Assembly (NCBI GenBank): GCA_963930655.1
Contig: OZ005607.1
Coordinates: forward strand, 12,044,874 to 12,108,873
Origin: Myrica gale
Taxonomy: Eukaryota; Streptophyta; Magnoliopsida; Fagales; Myricaceae
Direction of reading: 5' to 3'
Length of the DNA: 64,000 bases
The position numbers and the translations under genes were made by a program. Below are positions 60,338-64,000 of this stretch, one piece after another. Within the stretch, counting starts at the first letter, position 1, and every line of letters starts with the position of its first letter. The notes below the pieces were generated by a model, which was given only the letters and a program-made list of their open reading frames with translations, had not been told where the DNA came from and did not search any database.

Positions 60338-61440
60338 TTGAATGTTGTATGCTTCACATGTTGATAGAAAGCTTACGAAATATTAAGGATCATGTGTGTG
60401 TTTCTAATTGAAGTATTCGGTGATTCTAGCTGATGATCCGCCCCTATGTATCTCTTAAACTGTTTTTTTTTCCTGTTTTTAATTGAAGTATTTGCTTAGA
60501 AAAAAGAAGAGCATTAAGGATTATTCTCGAGCTCTGTTTCATTGGTTACAAGTCAGGAAAAATAGAAGAGAACTTGAAAATTCACAATCACACTCGGATC
60601 CTGTTACAGGAGTCCAGGTTGAACATATACCCGCTCACAATGGTGTCTTATAGTTGACAGAAAAATATTATAATATCATTACAAGACATTATGCGTGGTG
60701 CACTTGTCTATGCATAATTGTTTCCAATTTGTGATATGCTTCGAGTTATATGTAGTTATTAGGATATAGCACTTTCTTAATTAGTAGTTATTTTTATGAA
60801 CGTTTCAAATCCCTTCTCTTCCCCATAGAATTCCAATCCTTATTCTCATATTATTTAGATAAATATGTTTGGGCATGCCTTAATGAAATCCTTGACTCAA
60901 TTCAAGAGGGATTGTTTTTTAAGGTGTTCATTGATTTTGTGATATAAATAAAAATATTTATATGTTCTAGATCAAGCATGGGTTATTTTAGACCTAAGAC
61001 CTATGTTCTTGGCTTTTCTAATAACTCGAGAATTTAGTCTTCCTTGTGAGGATACTTGTTAGAGTTTTTTTTTTGAAAGAAAAATACAAGTGATTGAGAG
61101 TAGTATTTACAAAGAAATCCTTTTTTCTTTTCTTTGTGGTGCTTAGGACATGCTTTTGTTTTCCCCCCTTTTTACATAGCCATTCCCCATGCGAGTTGTG
61201 ATGTAGAATTTGATTTGTGGTAGATTATGAAAGAAAATATAAACAAAGTGTAGAATTCAAAGATAACGTGGAGAAGAAAAAGAATAAGGAGAGACATAGA
61301 TTTAAGTAGTTTGGTTAGAAGATTTACATTGGCCGTAAAAGCTTTATGACTGTATTTTGTATTACGAGTACATACATACAACAAGCTAAAAGTATTTATT
61401 TATAAAGAAAATACAAAACATGATAGGAAGAATATTGATA
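60338..61440. other. Intergenic DNA, no gene seen
   Basis: AT-rich sequence with no recognisable gene, repeat or structured element on either strand. Confidence 0.4.
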
Positions 61441-62734
61441 CATTACAAAAAAGGGGATACAACAATGGTCGAAAAACCACTGACAAAAGCCAAAAAACGC
61501 CGCTAAACTTTTAACAGCGGTTTTTTACCGGCGTTTTCCGACCGCTGTCTTTTCTCCGTCGGGAATGTCTTCAACAACGTTTTTCATAAACGCTGGTGAT
61601 TTCATACCTGTTAACAACGATCGCTTATCGGCGTTTTCAAATCGCTAGTAATTCCCCAACTTACAACAGCGGTTTTTTATCGACGTTTTAAAAAAGCGCT
61701 GACATTTCCTCGCTTATAACAACGGGTTTTTAGTAGTGTTTTTAAAAACGTCGGCATTGCTCGAGATTTTCAACTACGGGTTTTTAGCGGCGTTTTTAGA
61801 AACGATGGTGTTTCCTAGCTTATAGCAGCGTTTGTAAAAAAACTGGCGTTTCTCCTGATTTACAACTTTTGTTTAGCGGTGTTTTTTAAAAACGCTAGCG
61901 TTTCCCCAATTATAGCATTGATTTTTTAGCAACGTATGTAGAAAACGATGGCGTTTCTCCTTATTTAAAACAACGTTTTTTTAGCGGCGTTTTTAAAACT
62001 GCTGTCATTTTCCCTACTTATAGCAGCGTTTAAAAACCGCTGCTATAGGTCAGCTCAATTTTTTTATTTTGATTTTTTTGTATGTGGGAGCATTTTTAAA
62101 ACACCATTATTTTTTCTTATATTTCCCTATACATGTTTTTTTAATCGGTAATATAAATTTATTTTAATAATCATAATTAATTGGATGTAAAAACTTAAAG
62201 AACAAGGATAATAAAAGAAAATATACTACATTATTGATTAATAATATTTTACAACAAACAAAAGAATCTCTACAAGTAATCTAAAAAGTAATAAGTTTCT
62301 AATATAAAATAAAAATAAGCAATGACCAATTAAAATATTCAAATACAACACAATAAGCAAGGATAAAATCTTCCTTCTTTTATACATCAACGTCCTCTTG
62401 AATTCCTGTAATTGAAAATAAATATCACATGAGAAATAGAAATATGTTATCTCATTTTGCATAATCTCAAACCCAACTTACAAGTAGTCTCTAGAAATAT
62501 AAATGTTATAACAATAGATCCAGAAGCAAGGTGGACTCCCTAAAATTGACTCAAGAAGCTGCGAAAACAGAAAAGCAACAGACACTAACAAAAAGCCTCG
62601 CTATAGGTGACTTTTAACGGCGTTTGCTTGACCGCTGCTAAAAGACATTGCAGTTTTTAGCAGCCATTTTTTAGCGGTGTTTTTCGTGACCGTCGTTAAA
62701 ACGACCGCTGTTAAAACTCGATTTTTTTGTAGTG
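61441..62734. mobile_element. Non-autonomous CACTA (En/Spm) element, 1294 bp
   Basis: The left end CATTACAAAAAAGGGG and right end (inverted) CACTACAAAAAAATCGAG are CACTA termini, and ATA flanks both sides (61438-61440, 62735-62737) as the 3-bp target duplication. From 61480 to 62050 about nine to ten units of roughly 59 bases repeat, each with (T)AGCGGCGTTTTTAAAAACGCT-like and CTTATAGCAGCG-like text; shorter copies recur at 62590-62720 in inverted orientation. These are the subterminal transposase-binding arrays of the class. The centre (62060-62570) is AT-rich filler without a transposase. Confidence 0.93.
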
Positions 62735-62737
62735 ATA

Positions 62738-64000
62738 ACAATTAATATCATATCAAATCTTATAGATAATATTACACTAGAGGGAGTGTAAATAAAATCT
62801 ACGTTTTCTTATCAACTTAAACTTTTGGGATAAGTGGTAGATTCACATAATATAAAATAATAAAATCTACATCTTCTAAGTAAATTGTATAATAATAATT
62901 CGTCGAGAATATTTTGTTTATAAAATGAGGAATTTTTCTCACAATATGGTGAAGTCTTCCTTGTAAATGTTAAGGCTTGTTCTGATATCAGGGCTTCTCC
63001 CCTTGCTTGTTGCATGAAAATTGTTGGATGTTTTCCAAGGTAAGTGAGAATGCTAGCAAAAGAGTGCTTATCAATTTGTAAGCCTTAGGAGGAAACTTTG
63101 GCTTAAGAGCTAATTCAGCAGTGTGCTTATTTTAAAAGATCTGTTATCTATTTTAGCACATTTTAAGTTAGAGTGTCAGAGTTGGGAATATATATTTGTT
63201 TTTGTTAAAACACGAATAATATACATGAGAGTTGGGAGGATTTACACAGTAACAAGAAAAAAAGAATCATGGCATATAGAAGTACAACCCTACTTAGGCT
63301 CATGATCGATATGGCATGAAGCACTTGCTTTTCCATAAAAAGATTTAAAATATGTCATAAAAAGAAAATTTTAGTCCAAATTTTTTCATTGCAGAAAAGA
63401 AATCCCTTCCTTCGGCTTACAAAATTGATGAATATGTCGTCCATATGGGTTTTAAGTACTATAGATGAGGTCAAGAATCACCACAAATCGGAAGGCAATC
63501 AATCCTGCAAGAACCACCGAGGGGGAGGGGCCTCAGATCAAGTTTCCGACGACCAAGTTAAATCTCAAGAAGATGTTTAGTGCTTAGAGAATAAAATTAA
63601 GTATAAGAAAAATATAATGAGGGTATTTGTCCTTTATAAGAGGTGGGGCTAGAGTCCCAAAGGGAGTCTAATGGTATGGGTTTTAGGACTCCTTATCTTA
63701 CCTGGAGTCCTGAAGTCTCTAAGATCTTTATCTTACCTAGAGTCCTGAAATATCTTGGATACTAGGCGGAAAGATTGGGGGAATAATTCTTATTAGGAGT
63801 CTACTAATCAAAGGGTTAAGTCTTGGAGTTCTATTGTGAGTGTTAGAGCTTTCGATCACAAGGAACTCCTATCGAGTGTTTGACTAGTAGTCTGAGCCCT
63901 CGAGGAGTCTTTGCTATGGGCTAATCAATTGGGTCGTGCAGCCAGCGATAAATTGGGCTAAGGGTGATCAAGTCTGATTTGGGCCTGACACCTTATGGTC
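62738..64000. other. Intergenic DNA, LTR-like near the right edge
   Basis: No gene recognised. 63693-63770 holds a short tandem duplication (TTATCTTACCTGGAGTCCTG followed by TTATCTTACCTAGAGTCCTG). The last 400 bases are of the type found in plant LTRs but run off the window, so this cannot be confirmed. Confidence 0.35.

Overview
This is a 64 kb piece of a plant nuclear chromosome, most likely from a core eudicot. The reasons are an AT-rich background, plant-type genes with many introns, and intergenic space filled with plant transposon families (Tourist-like MITEs, hAT, MULE, CACTA, TRIM, SINE, L1 LINE, Copia). The genus cannot be fixed from the sequence. Gene density is low: four host genes are supported, and nearly everything else is transposon sequence or unassignable AT-rich DNA.

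Host genes. (1) 271-444, minus strand: a 57-residue single-exon reading frame with good TATA boxes; the family was not recognised. (2) 28324-28848, plus strand: an intronless S40-family (DUF584) senescence regulator. (3) 35108-42810, plus strand: a 14-exon MON1 gene (617 residues), the subunit that works with CCZ1 as the Rab7 exchange factor; every exon junction was read by hand. Its intron 8 uses a GC donor. Introns 1, 4 and 6 each carry a datable transposon insertion (SINE; MITE inside a MITE; hAT MITE). (4) 54479-58219, plus strand: a three-exon double-stranded-RNA-binding protein of the DRB2/3/5 type (396 residues). The four genes do not form an evident pathway.

Layout. 1-0.7 kb small gene; 0.7-6.5 kb repeats and decayed Gypsy-like LTR ends; 7.2-10.5 kb Copia gag/pol fossil split by an unclassified 1.8 kb insertion; 11 kb GC-rich island; 12.9-17.2 kb MULE with long inverted ends around a decayed FAR1-like transposase; 18.8-20.0 kb MITE and a three-LTR TRIM; 23.4-23.9 kb foldback element; 25.4-27.1 kb hAT element holding a foldback element that itself holds a Tourist-like MITE; 28.3 kb S40; 30-31.4 kb MITEs; 33.4-34.5 kb Copia 3' end; 35.1-42.8 kb MON1; 45.1-48.7 kb L1 LINE remnant on the minus strand with a MITE inside; 50-53.3 kb MITEs; 54.5-58.2 kb DRB; 59.9 kb foldback MITE; 61.4-62.7 kb non-autonomous CACTA element with about 59 bp subterminal repeats; 63-64 kb LTR-like sequence running off the end.

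No clearly new biological system was found. The most informative points are the precise nested insertions with intact target-site duplications, the GC-AG intron in MON1, a 30 bp exact copy of MON1 exon 1 upstream of its own gene beside a Copia scar, and the duplicated proline-rich motif in the DRB protein.
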